Shown: piece after piece, positions 12,631 through 24,276 of the stretch
Position numbering within the stretch: the stretch's first letter is position 1
How the letters are laid out: each line of letters begins with the position of its first letter
From: Monodelphis domestica
Taxonomy: Eukaryota; Chordata; Mammalia; Didelphimorphia; Didelphidae
Direction: 5' to 3'
Assembly (NCBI RefSeq): GCF_027887165.1
Contig: NC_077235.1
Location: forward strand, 14,715,033-14,779,032
DNA length: 64,000 nt
Translations under genes and position numbers: made by a program
Notes under the pieces: model-generated
The model's database searches: none
What the model saw: the letters and a program-made list of their open reading frames with translations, nothing else
What the model was told of the DNA's origin: nothing

Positions 12631-15489
12631 CTTTAATTTTTTTTATTTAAAAATTATTTAACTAATTAATTTAGAATATTTTTCTATGACTACAAGATTC
12701 ATGTTCTTTCTCTCCCCTCCCTCCCATCCCCTCCCATGGTCGAAGCATAATTCCACTTGGTTTTATATGTGTCTTTGATCAAGATTTATTTTCATATTAT
12801 TGATATTTGGACTAGGGTGATTGTTTAGAGTCTATATACCCACTCATATCCCCATCAACCAATGTGATCAAAAGTTGTTTTTCTTCTGTGTTTCTGCTCC
12901 CAAAGTTCTTCCTCTGGATGTGCATAGTGTTCTTACTCATAAGTCCCTCAGAATTGTCCTGGATCATTGCATTGCTGCTAGTAGAGAAGTCCATTACGTT
13001 CGATTGTACCACAGTGTATCAGTCTTTGTGTACAATGTTTTCCTGGTTCTGTTCCTTTCACTCTACATCAATTCCTGGAGGTTGGTCCACTTCACAGGAA
13101 ATTCCTCCAATTCATTATTCCTTTTAGCAAAATAGTACTCCATCACCAGCATATACAACAATTTGTTCAGCCATTCCCCAATTGAAGTGCATCTCCTCAT
13201 TTTCCAATTTTTGCCATCACAAAGAGTGTAGCTATTCTTGCACAAGTCTTTTTCCTTATGATCTCTTTGGAGTATAAACCCAGCAGTGCTATGGCTGGAT
13301 CAAAGGGCATGCAGTCATTTGTTGGTACAAAAACTTTTAAATTTAATGTAAGGAAAATTATTTATTTTTCATTTTGTGATTTTTTTCTAACTCTTGTTCA
13401 GTCTTAAAATCTTTCCTTTCCCAAAGATCTGATAAGTATACTATTTTGTGTTCACCTAATTTACTTATAGTTTCCTTCTTTATATCCAAGTTATTCGCTC
13501 ATTCTGAGTTTATCTTGGTGTAGGGTGTAAGATGTTGATCTAAAGCTAATCTCTCCCATACTTTTTTCCATTTTTTCAAGCAGTTTTTTTCAAATACTGG
13601 ATTTTTGTCCCCAAAGCTGGGATCTTTGGGTTTATCATTGATTGTCTTGCTGAGGTCACTTACCCCAAGGCTATTTGTATTTTTTGTAAATATACAACTA
13701 TATCACCTAGATTGCCATATAATTGGGCAAAATAGCTTTTAATGATTGCCTTAATTTCCTGTTCATTAGAGGTGAGTTCTCCCTTTTCATCTTTGCTACT
13801 ATTAATTTGGTTTTCTTCTTTCCTTTTTTATTAGATTAACCAGTACTTTGTCTATTTATTTTTTCCAAGTACCATCTTCTAGCCTTATTTATTAATTTAA
13901 TAGTTCTTTTACTTTTGACTTTATTAATTTCTACTTTAATTTTAGGATATCTAATTTAGTTTTCATCTGAGGACTTTTAATTTGTTCACTTTCAAGTTTT
14001 TTAATTTGCATGCCCAATTCAGTGACATCTGCCCTCCATAATTTGTTGATATATGCCCTAAAGTTTATGAATTTCACCCTGAGTACTCATCATTGTCATT
14101 TTCCTCAATGAAATTATTAATTTTTCTATGATTTTATCCTTCACAGATTTTGAAGATTCATATTATTTAGTTTCCAATTTATTTTTGATTTGCCTCTCCA
14201 TGTACCCTTACTAATTATTATTTTTATTTCAGTATGATCTGAAAAGGTTGCATTTATTATTTCTACTTTTTTGTACTTGTTTGCTATGTTTTTATACCCT
14301 AGTACATGGTCAGTCTTTGTGAATGTACCACGTTCTGCTGAGAAGAAGTGGTATTCCTTTTTGTTCCTATTTATTTTTCTCCACACATCTATTATATCTA
14401 ATTTTTCTAAGATTTCTTTCACATCTCTTAGGTCTTCCTTATTTATTTTTGGTTTGATTTATCTAGATCTGATGGAGGAAGGTTCAGGTCTCCCCCTAGT
14501 ATAGTTTTAATATCTATTTCCTCCTTGAGCTCCATCAATTTCTCCTATAGAAATTTGGATGCTCTACTATTTGGTGAATACATGTAGAGTACTGCTATTT
14601 CCTCATTGTCTATACTTCTTTTTATCAGAATGTAATTACCTTCCCTATCTCTTTTAACTAGATCTATTTTTACTTTGACTTTGTCAGATATCATGATTGT
14701 AACCCCTACCTTCTTTTTCTCAGTTGATGCTCAATAGATTTTGCTCCAGCCTTTTACCTTTATCCTCAGTGTGTCTATCTGACTTGTTGGTGTTTCTGGT
14801 AGACAACATATGATAGGATTTTGGTTTCTAATTCACTCTATTTGCTTTAATTTTATGGGTGAGTTTATCCCATTCACATTCAGAATATGATTACCACCTG
14901 TATATTCCCCAATATTTTTATTTTCTCTCCTTGTCCTGCCTTTTCTTCTTTCACTATTTCCTTCTACACCAGTGTTCTGTTTTTAATCAGGCCCCTTAAT
15001 CCCCACCCTTATTTTATTTTCCTTTCTCTTCCCTCCCTTCTTATTCCCCTCTTATTTTTCTTTTGGGTCTTTTTAAGCTACCCCCTCCCTTCTAGTAATA
15101 CTTCCCTTCCCACCTACCATTTATGTCCCCTCCCCTTTTATTTTTTTAGGGTCTATTAAATTGCCTTCCCTTCTCTTTCCTCCCTTTTTAAACTCCTTGC
15201 TTCACTCTCCCCCTTAGTTTTCCCCTCTCAACTTCTCTATAGAGTAAGATAGAATTCAATACCCCAACAGATCTAGATGCTCTTCCCTCTTGGAATTGAT
15301 TCCACTGAGAGTAAGGTTTAATTACCTTTTAGCACTCTCTTCCTTTCCTTATAATGGTATTATTCCCCGCCCCCTCCCATGTGCCTCATTGTGTGATATA
15401 GATTGTCCTCATTTTCTTATTCCTTCAAGTTTCTCCTGGTGCTGTCTTCTATCCCCCCTTTTCTTTCTTATTTTGTGTATCATTTTAAA
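12631..15489 (-). mobile_element. L1, antisense, with two internal deletions
   Basis: Left to right this holds the reversed tail and 3' UTR (12631-13050), the ORF2 C-terminus (to about 13320), a jump to a more upstream ORF2 segment (13320-13673), a second jump to the N-terminal side of RT (13674 on), the endonuclease region (about 14140-14880), and the pyrimidine-rich inter-ORF spacer (about 14900-15489). The first join sits between 'gcatgcagtcattt' and 'gttggtacaaaaac'. The second lies near 'aaggctatttgta'. About 0.5 kb and over 1 kb of normal L1 sequence are missing at the joins. A 93-codon frame at 14141-14422 encodes the end of the endonuclease (GTFTKTDHVLGYKN, ATFSDHTEIK). ORF1 and the 5' UTR are missing. 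Confidence 0.85.
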
Positions 15490-18200
15490 AGCATATGATT
15501 AGCTCAATAGAGGCAGGAAAAGCCTTTGACAAAATACAACATTTATTCTTATCGAAAACACTAGAAAGTATAGGCATAAAATGGTCTTTTCTCAAAATAA
15601 TTAGTATTTATTTAAAAACCATCAGCATGTATCATATGCAATGGGGATAAGTTAGGAGCCTTCCCAATAAGATCAGAAGTGAAGCAAGGATGCCCATTAT
15701 CACCACTACTATTTAATATAAGATTAGAAATGTTAGCTGTAATAATTAGAAAAGAAAAAGTAATTGAAGGCATTAAAGTAGACAATGAGGAAACTAAACT
15801 ATCATTCTTTGCTGTTAAAGTTAAATTAAAAACTCCTGGTTCTTAGTTTCCAAGGAATTTATTAATATTACTTGAAACAGTGAAGCACAGTGAGAAGGAG
15901 ATTTAAGACTTTCTAAACTTACTCTAATCTTGTCATGTGGTGATCTGCTTCATAGCTCCCAGCCTGCAACATTGCAGTCCAAGAGAATAGAGAGGGAGTA
16001 CACCCTGGTGCCTCTTCTTTTATTCCCTCCTTAACCCCAGACCCCAACTTTTCCCTTCTGGGTCCTGTGCCTACGTCCCTTTACAGGTCTCATGATTCCA
16101 ACTGGAGTATTCTCATGTGACATAGTGCTCACAGCACAGGGACGCAGGTTGTATGATCTGAGGGGAGGAGGTTCCCTTTATATCTTGCAGATGACATGAT
16201 GGTATACTTAGAGAGCCTGAGAAAATCAACTAAAAAGCTAGCAGAAATAATTAATAACTTCATCACTTGCATGGTACAAAATAAATTCATATAAATCATC
16301 ACCATTTCTATGTATTTCCAACAAAATTCTGCAACAAGTTAGAAAGAGAAAATGTTTTTAAAATCACCCCAGACAATATGAAATATTTGGAAATCTATCT
16401 GCCAAGTCAAACTCAGGAACTATATGAACACAACTACAAAACAGTATTCACACAAATAAAAGTAAATCTCAGTAATTGGAGAAACATTCATCACTCATGC
16501 ATAGGATGATCTAATATAATAAAAACAACAATACTACCTAAATTAATCTACTTATTCAGTGCCATACCTAATAAATTACCAAAAAACTTTTTTATAGAAT
16601 TAGAAAAATTATAGCAAATTTAATCTGGAAGAATGAAAGATCAAGAATATCAAGGGAACTAATGAAAGAGATGTGAAGGATAGTGGCCTAACCATATCAG
16701 ATCTTAAACACTACTAAAAAGCAGTCATCATCAAAACAGTATGGCACTGGCTAAGAGACAGAAGGGTGGATAAATGGAATAGACTTGGGGTAAATGATCT
16801 TAGCAGGGTCACGTTTGATAAACCCAATGATCCCAGCTTTTGGGACAGGTACTCACTATTTGACAAAAACTGCTGGGAAAATTGGAAAACTATGGAAAAA
16901 ATAGGTTTAGATCAACATTTCACACCCTATACCAAGATAAATTAAAAATGGATAAATGCCTTAAATATAAAGAGGGAAATTATAAGTAAATTAAGTGAAT
17001 GCAGAATAATATACCTGTCAGATTTATAGGAAAGGGAAAGATTTAAGAGAAGCAAGAGATAGAGTATTAAAAGATATAATATGGATAATTTTGATTATAT
17101 TAAATTTAAAAGGTTTTGTACAAACAAAACCAATGCAATGAGAATTGGATGCAACAAACTGAGGAAAAATTTCATAGCAAAAATCTCTGACAAAGGTTTA
17201 ATTTCTTAAATATATAAGGAACTAAGTCAAATGCACAAGAAATCAAGCCATTCCCCAGTTGACAAATGATCAAGGGATATGAATAGGCAGTTTTCACATG
17301 AAGAAGTCAAAACTATCAATAATCACATGAAAAGGTGTTCTAAATCCCTCCTGATTAGAGAAATGCAAATCAAAATATCTCTGAGGTACTCCCTCACCAT
17401 ATGAAAGTAAAGGAAAATAATAAATGTTGTAAGTGATGAGGCAAAATTGGGACACTACTGCATTGCTGGTGGAGTTGTAAATTGATCCTAATATTCTAGA
17501 AGACTATCTGGAATTATAAGCAAAGGCTTTAAAAGAATGCATGTTCTTTGATCCAGCAATACCATTACTGGTTTGGACCCCCAAAGATATTAATAAAGTG
17601 TTTGTACAAATACATTTATAGCCATGCTATTTGTGGTAGTATAAAAATTAGAAAATAAGGATGTGTCCCTCAATTGGGGAATGATTGAACAAATTGTAGT
17701 ATATGATGGTGATGGAATACTATTATGATATAAGTAGTGATGAACTGCTTGATTTCTACAAAAACTGGCAAGACCTCCATGTACTGATGTGGAATTAAAT
17801 GATCAGAACAAGGAGAACATTGTGCACAGAAACTGAAACATTATGGGACAATCAAATGTAACAGACTTTGCTAATAATAGCATTGCAGTGGTACAGGACA
17901 ATTCTGAGAGACTTATGTGAAAGAATGCTATTGACATTGAGAGAAAGAACCGTGGGAGTAGAAATGCAGAAGAAAAACATATGTTTTATCACTTGTTTAT
18001 ATGGGTATAGGATTTGGGGTTTTGGTTTTAAAAGATTATTCTAAAAATGAATAATTTGGAATTACGTATTGAGTGATAATACATTTATAACACAGTGGAA
18101 ATGCTTGTCTGCTCTGAGAAGCGGGAGGGAGAGAACATGAATGATGGAACCATGGAAAAATACTTAAAATAAATAAATTATAATTTAAAAAATAAAAAGC
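15490..18200 (+). mobile_element. L1, 5'-truncated in the RT domain, split by an LTR
   Basis: ORF2 begins in the reverse transcriptase at a segment encoding [15 protein letters not shown]-like text (15495-15535) and continues through [12 protein letters not shown] (about 15685-15720). It is broken by a solo LTR at 15813-16184 and resumes exactly within the FADD catalytic motif (ADDMMVYLE at about 16187). It then runs through the ORF2 C-terminus to the 3' UTR and an A-rich tail at about 18165-18200. The frame has many stops. Its 5' end touches the 5' end of the antisense L1 before it, so the two lie head to head. Confidence 0.9.
15813..16184 (-). mobile_element. Solo LTR inserted in L1 ORF2
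   Basis: About 372 bp of non-L1 sequence splits the L1. The 4-mer TTGC flanks both sides (15809-15812 and 16185-16188), as expected for a short retroviral target duplication. Read on the minus strand it shows a TATA-like 'gggaataaaagaag', then a C/T-rich R-like part, then 'attaataaattccttgg' as a polyadenylation region and an ACA end. The layout resembles that of the LTR at 29687-29998. It is a solo LTR, younger than the host L1. Confidence 0.6.
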
Positions 18201-18584
18201 AATGGATGGATTCAATCGAAATGTAACATTTATTAAAAAAAAAAGATGTGGGCAATTTAGTGGATGTCATACTTGGTAGTAGTCATCAGTGAGAATGACC
18301 ATTTAAATCTTTGGTTACATTAAAAGAGCCATATTGTCTCCTTAACTCACTACTAAATCTCTCTTCCCTGCAACTACTAGTATTTCCATATGACGGGGTC
18401 CTAATAAAGTTATCATTTTCAGGGGATTTTCTTTCCATTACAGAAAATTTCAAAATGGCAAGACCTTTTCATAAATTAAAAAAAATGAACATCAAAGAAT
18501 GTAGCAAAGATTATTTTTAACATACAGAAGCTATTTTCTTACAGTAAATAAAGGATAGGAACAATTAGTAGGTTGTTAAGTGAA
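18201..18584. other. Sequence after L1 tail, nothing recognised
   Basis: An A-rich run at 18232-18245, then unassigned AT-rich DNA. A 69-codon frame at 18311-18520 has no familiar motif. Confidence 0.4.
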
Positions 18585-18765
18585 AATATTGTGAAATAAT
18601 GGGGGAAATTCTGGATTTGGAATTATAGGATATAAGTTTTCATCTCATCTTGGATGCCCATTAGCTATATTATATTGAATTTGTCACTTCACTCAGGCTG
18701 TCTATAAAAACAGATGTTCTCTAAAGTTCTTTCCAGTTTTATATTTGTGTTCCTATGAAGAGAAC
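18585..18765 (+). mobile_element. MIR-type SINE fragment
   Basis: The text 'ctggatttggaattatagga', 'gaatttgtcacttcactcag' and 'ctctaaagttctttccagtt' follows the order of a MIR SINE read forward. It is old and diverged. Confidence 0.5.
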
Positions 18766-18793
18766 ATGATGGGATTTTCTCAATAAGATGTGC

Positions 18794-18812
18794 TATATAT
18801 ATATATATATAT
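18794..18812. repeat. (AT)n microsatellite
   Basis: About nine uninterrupted AT units. Confidence 0.9.
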
Positions 18813-20029
18813 GGGCTTTTAATATGCTTAGTATATTATTTTTAATAAGTTTCAATTGAGCATGTTAATTCCCCTAAATTCTACTAAAAGATGGCTTTGG
18901 GTATAAGCTATGACTTACTATAGCATTTTTGTTCTCAAAGGCTGTTAAAAATTTCTGCAAAAGATGTACTTTCTGAGACAAAATCATTTACTTGATGGCA
19001 CTAATGTACAGGTAGTGCTCTCTTAATGGCTAGTAATAGGGTTAATAAGAATAAGAAATATGTTCAGTGAATGGTCTGAGAATCTAAATGCTAAAATCTT
19101 GCCATCATCTTAACATTAACATTTAAAACAAAGTTTTATGGAGCTCTCTAGAGCCTTTTTCCATCCACAACTGACTTTTGGCTTTATTGCAAGGAATTGA
19201 ATGACTTAGTATGCTCATAATTTTATTGTGATGTTGATTTTTATTTTCATTTTGCTTCATTTTGACATACAAATATAAGCATGTCTCTTTCACCCAAGTT
19301 AAAACATATAAAGCCTAGATAATATGTTCAAAATATAAGCTTTTTATTGTGTCAATACAATAGAGTGCCAGAATTGCTTACTCTTTCTATATACTTTATT
19401 CTACAGAATATTCAGTTGTCTATACATGATGAACTACAAATAGCTCTAGTTAAACATGATAAAAAAAAGTAGATCTTAATCGTCCATCTCTGTTCTTTTC
19501 CCCAATATTCTTGACAAGGAACCTGAAAATTTTCTGAAAACAAAAAATATCAATAAAATGTGTTATAGGAAAAATAAATGTAGGAATCAGAAGGCATACT
19601 TGGTAGTTTGTCTGGAAAAGGCCTAGGGATTTTAGCAGGCTGCAAACTCCAGATTATCATATCAGCCATGTGCTCTGATATCCATAAAATGTCAGGAAAT
19701 TTTGAGGTGCCTAAAGAGAGTCAGAACTTTCTGGAATATGACAGCTTTTTTGCCCTGGCCAAACCACATGGAATATATTATCTTAAACACTGGACACCAT
19801 AATTTATGAAGGACATTGATAAACTGGAGACTGTCTTAAGATGGTGAAGGGCTTATGATGCGTTTTCTTCACTTACTAAAGTGTCACTAAGTACCAAAGA
19901 GTATAATATGACTTTATTTTGGTGCCAAATTTCATCATTATAAGCATTTAGTGTTCAGCTTTAGATGTTTAGTTTTATTTTTGTAGTTGTTATGTACATT
20001 TAAATTGTTATGATCATTGTATATATTGT
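18813..20029. other. AT-rich stretch, nothing recognised
   Basis: No repeat family or coding signal recognised. A 64-codon frame at 19608-19802 looks like chance. Confidence 0.4.
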
Positions 20030-20310
20030 TTCTCTGCTTCCCTTTACCTCACTTTATTTTTACATATATATTTATAAATCTATTCATGGCTTCCCATTCT
20101 CTCATATTCTTATTTTCATCATTCCTTGCAGTCCCATAATATTCCATCACAATCCTGCACCACTAGCTTATTTAGCCATTCCCCAATGAATGGGCACCTC
20201 CTTTGTTTCCAGTTCTTTTTTAAAGTCTTACTCTCAAAGATTATTGTACATGGTTCTTTGTTTCTATCTTTGACTTCATTGGGGTACACAATAGAATTTG
20301 TACATAGTAC
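20030..20310 (-). mobile_element. Old L1 3' fragment, antisense
   Basis: The text 'cataatattccatcacaatc', 'ttagccattccccaatgaat' and 'gggcacctcctttgtttcca' is the reversed end of L1 ORF2, seen also at 22740-22830 and 40010-40090. It is diverged more than the other copies. Confidence 0.75.
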
Positions 20311-20867
20311 TCAAATACTCTAGTGGGTCTGTGATTGCATTGATTCAGTACTTGATGGACTTTGCATTTTCATTGGTCTATTCCCACATACAGAGCTTTC
20401 TCCCTCCTAGATTCTGTGTCAAGGAAGCTCATCTCCTCCCCCTCCTCAGTAACTTTACCTATCTATCAAACATTCCTAACATACCACAGTTGCCTCAGGG
20501 TTGTGTACCTTCTGTATGTGAAGAAAAGTTAAGGCTTGGGACAGAATCCGGAGAGACCAAGGAAACAAGGAGGAGAACCACAAGGAGAAGAGACAGTGCA
20601 GGCAGGTGAGGGGGAATGAGGAAGAGACTGGCAGGCTAGGCACCACGTGGTCAGGTTACATTGTCAATCTATCTTTCCAATAAACTTTATAAAATAAATA
20701 TATATATACATATATATACATATATATGGGTAGAAATAATATTTATTTTAATTATTACAGTTCCTTGGCTTCTTTCAAGTCCTAACTTGGATTCTATGTT
20801 CAAAAACCTTTTTTATCACCCTTAATGCTAATGCTTTCCCTCAAAAGTTATTTCCAACTCATGCAGT
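20311..20867. other. Unassigned, possibly LTR-like, with AT microsatellite
   Basis: A purine-rich stretch (20520-20640) is followed by 'ctttccaataaactttataa', an AATAAA signal layout that could belong to a diverged LTR, but no boundaries are visible. An AT/ACAT microsatellite follows. Confidence 0.3.
20694..20727. repeat. (AT)n/(ATAC)n microsatellite
   Basis: Alternating TA with regularly spaced ATAC units. Confidence 0.85.
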
Positions 20868-21432
20868 CTTTGTTGTTGGTTGTCTCTCGAACCGAGGATG
20901 ACGATTGTCTTTGTGCGTTTTTGTGCACAAAGACACCTGTGCATGAAGATTTAAGTGGAAAAGTCGAAGCACAGAGACAGTCCCACTCTCTCGGCGTTGG
21001 AAGCCAGGGTCCATTGGCACGAAAAGTTGTTACACCTGGAGACTTCTTCAGCTGCATTGGATGGCCGTGTTGTCTTTTGTGCTCCATCATGCCCTAAGCA
21101 CTCCACAGTGCCTTGCTGCATCGCCATCTCAGCCGTTGAACCTTCTTGTTGGTTTCTTCCACCTGTTTCGCCAAAGCAGTCTTCACATGCTGGGTGAGCA
21201 AAGCCCTAGTTCACCAGGGGTCGACGTCGACCCGATGGCCACCCTCACAAGGTTTAGCCGGCCTGTCGAAGCCGTTGCCCAGGGTGTGGCCGCTGCCGCA
21301 TGCTAGCAGCTACTGGGAGCCACAAGTGAGAGCTGGGTGTCAGGTGAGGGTCAGTGGCTGGAGAGCTGCCCTAGAAGGGCACGACAAGCCCTCCATACCA
21401 GAGATATTACCCCTCCCTGAGCACCCCATACA
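20868..21432 (-). mobile_element. CpG-rich ~565-bp retroposon, RTE-like tail, copy 1
   Basis: This segment matches 53041-53610 in reverse orientation at what looks like about 90% identity. Both copies begin (element sense) near 'tgtatg' followed by 'ggtgctcaggg'. Both finish with a short tandem tail, here CAA-type, just after 'ttcgagagac'. Shared ends in two unrelated sites mean this is a discrete, full-length unit and not a truncated piece. Tails of short tandem units are typical of RTE-clade LINEs and the SINEs they move. CpG density is well above its surroundings (for example 'ggtcgacgtcgacccg' near 21220). Overlapping frames of up to 142 codons on both strands carry no known motif. The family name is not certain. 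Confidence 0.7.
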
Positions 21433-21600
21433 TCCCATGCAGTATTTATTTAATATGTATATAGTTATTTTCATACTGCTTCCCCCATTAGACTATAAGC
21501 TCCTTGAGAGGAGGGATTTTTTTTTACTTTTCTTTGTATCCCTAGAGCTAAGCATGATGCCTTGCACAAAGTAAATGCTTCATAAATGCATATGGACTTG
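21433..21600 (+). mobile_element. L2/CR1-type LINE 3' end
   Basis: The text 'ccattagactataagctcct', 'gagaggaggga', 'tttgtatccctagagctaag' and 'gtaaatgcttcataaatgc' is the standard 3' end of L2/L3 elements read forward. Confidence 0.8.
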
Positions 21601-22359
21601 TCACTTGACAAAACCGAGATCTCCTGGACATTTAGATATATCTATTTAGACCTTCTGATTTCAAGATGATCCTGTCAGCTGTCATTTTTTTCCTTCCCAA
21701 AGTGTGCTATTTTAGGAATTATGTCAGCTCAAGGACTTTTTAACTTTTAAACATTTGAGGTAGCTGCTAGCACTGAAAATGTCTATTTCTTGGTGTTTGC
21801 TATTCACTGACTTGTCAGGGAAGGAAAAAGACAGACAGACAGAAGAGGCAAAGAAGCTCCTTATTAGGTTTGCCTCGTCAAAGACTTACTCTCCCTCCCA
21901 TGTGCTTTGTAGCCACCATTGCTGCTGGAAGGAGAGAGAAATCTTCTCCTTGCCTCTGTTGGATGTGTTCCAAATAAAACAGGATCATAATAATCATATT
22001 GGATTTTCAGGAGCTCAGATTGAATTATCCCTTCCACATACATGAAAAAGACAGTAGTTACACTTGGCTCCTGATTCATGAATTTTTGAACCATTGAAGG
22101 CACTCTATAAGTTGTGCAAGACATACACATACACACACACATTCACACATGCATGCGGTCATATACACATTCACACAAATTCACTGTTCAAACCTGCCCT
22201 CTTCCTAATTCAAGAAGCAGCTAGAGTCAATTTACATTTTTCAGGTTGGACAGAATAGCATTTCCCTGAAAATTTCCTCTCTTTTCTAAGTAATAGAAAG
22301 ACTGTCTAATCTTACATAGAAAATAACATATGGGATTTTTATGCTAGCTGTCCAAGTTC
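21601..22359. other. Nothing recognised except a CA repeat
   Basis: Unassigned DNA. An 88-codon frame (21779-22045) and its antisense counterpart have no familiar motif. Confidence 0.4.
22121..22147. repeat. (CA)n-rich microsatellite
   Basis: Short ACATAC/CACACA run. Confidence 0.8.
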
Positions 22360-23082
22360 TCTTTTTTTAAATTTTAACTTTATTAACATGCAAAACACAC
22401 TAGCATTGGCCATTGCTGTAAGAGCACACTCATAAATAACAAAACCCCCAAAATGAAACCATTAATACATTGGTATGAGAGATAGTATTCTTTGATCCAC
22501 ATCCGACTGACTGCAACAATTTTTTCTCTGGAGGTAGATAGCATTCTACATCATAAGTCTTTCAGGATTGTCCCAGATTATTGCATTGTTGAGAACAGTC
22601 AAGTTTTCACAGATAATCATTGTCCAATATTGCTGGTATTGTGTACAGTGTTCTCCCAGTTCTGCTTATTTCACTCTTAATCAATTCCTGCAGATATTTC
22701 CAGCTTTTTCTGAAATCATCTTGCTTATCTTTTCTTATACTAAAATAGTATTCCATTACCAATATGTACCATAATTTGTTCAACCATTCCCCAATTGGTG
22801 GATATCCCCTCAATTTCCATTTCTTTGCCACCACAAAAAGAGCAGCTATAAATATTTTTGTTCAAGTAGGTTCTTTACCCTTTTTTATTATCTCTTTGAG
22901 ATATAGACACAGTAGTGGCATTAGCAGATCAAAGGGTATGCACAGTTTTATAGCCCATTGGGTATAGTTCCAATTTGCCCTCAAGAATGGTTGGATCAGT
23001 TCACAACTCCACCAACAATGCTTTTGTGTCCCAATTTTGCCACATCCTCTCCAACATTTACAACATTTTTTACTGCCACCCA
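22360..23082 (-). mobile_element. L1 3' end, antisense, variant 3' UTR subfamily
   Basis: The ORF2 C-terminus is recognisable at 22740-23070 ('ccattccccaattggtggat', 'ttgccaccacaaaaag', 'cacaactccaccaacaatgc'). The 3' UTR (22360-22700) differs from that of the L1s at 7705 and 12631 and resembles the copy at 28976-29686, so this is another L1 subfamily. It ends near 23082, where an older L1 begins. Confidence 0.8.
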
Positions 23083-23710
23083 TGCGTCTTCTTTGGGCCC
23101 AAGCTCAGTCACTATAATTTGATGGCATTTAATTTCTATTTTTTTGATGTCGCTCTTTCCATTTGCATTGTTGTAGTCATTGTGGGTATTGTTTTCCTGA
23201 TTCTACTTACATCATTTTGTTTATGCCCTCCCATTCTTCTCTCTATTTTTCAGATTATTTGCTATGTACTATATTATTCCATTCCATTCACTTATCATAA
23301 CTTGTTTACTCATCCTAAGTCAATTAGCAACCATTTTCAACTACTAGAAAAAGTGCTATGATATTTTTCTTTATATGGAAAGTTTGTAAAAAATTATTGA
23401 TCTCTTTGGAGTATATGCTTAGCAGTGGAAATTCTGCACCAGATAGTTTAATCATTTTCTTAGAATCATTTCAAAGAATTTTTTCATAATACTGTACCAA
23501 CAGTGCATTAACTTCCCTGCCTTTCCACAAGCCTTCCAACATTGTCTATTTCCATCTTTTTCATCTTTCCAGATGGTAAGATGGACTAAGAAACCTAAGA
23601 GTCTTGTTGTTTTGCATATCATTCATGTGGTTTTTAGTAGTTCACAATTCTTCTTTTGAGATCTCTGTTTTCAAATGTTCCTTCACTCTTTATCTATTTG
23701 GAAAGGGCCT
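23083..23710 (-). mobile_element. Very old L1 3' fragment, antisense
   Basis: The order of L1 ORF2-end phrases is repeated a second time here ('tttgtttatgccctcccat', 'tattattccattccattca', 'acttgtttactcatcctaag', 'ctctttggagtatatgctta'), with much more decay than in the preceding copy. The younger L1 probably inserted into or beside it. Confidence 0.6.
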
Positions 23711-24234
23711 TTGATGTGTACATTTATGTAGAAAAAATGTGTTAATGTAGGAGCACATACAAGAAATATACCTATAGTGGAAGGTAGACATATTTCTCTT
23801 TTGCTAACATTTAACTAAATTTCTCACAAGACCTAGGAAAGTCAAGTAAAGCTGATGGTCATATATATAAATGTTGGACTAACTTATTCAAAATCAATAT
23901 GTTCCCATGATCCTTTCCCCAAATGTTCATAATGCCAAACTGAAAATATAGCTGTTTTAAGCAGCTTATGAACAAGACCAGTAGGTTTCATCAGGAAAGT
24001 GGCGCTCTGGGAGTATCTGTCAAAAGACATTGACTGTTTCCATACAAGGTAATTTAAGAGAAATTTTACTCTTAAAATTCACTATTAATTTTATTCAAAT
24101 CACAAAATCAATGGGCAAACTTTGGTATTCTTACTTTTAAAGTTTTAAATAAGAGTAAGGGCTTTTTCCCTACACGGCTCAAATATTATTAGATATCTTT
24201 TCTCATTATGAAATAATCAATGTTTTTGGCTAGG

Positions 24235-24276
<42 letters not shown>

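Noticed and set aside
21146-21574. 142-codon open frame, with overlapping frames on both strands from 20825
   Set aside because: It lies within the RTE-like repeat and the L2/CR1 tail, the frame is not kept in the second copy at 53041-53610, and it has no known domain.
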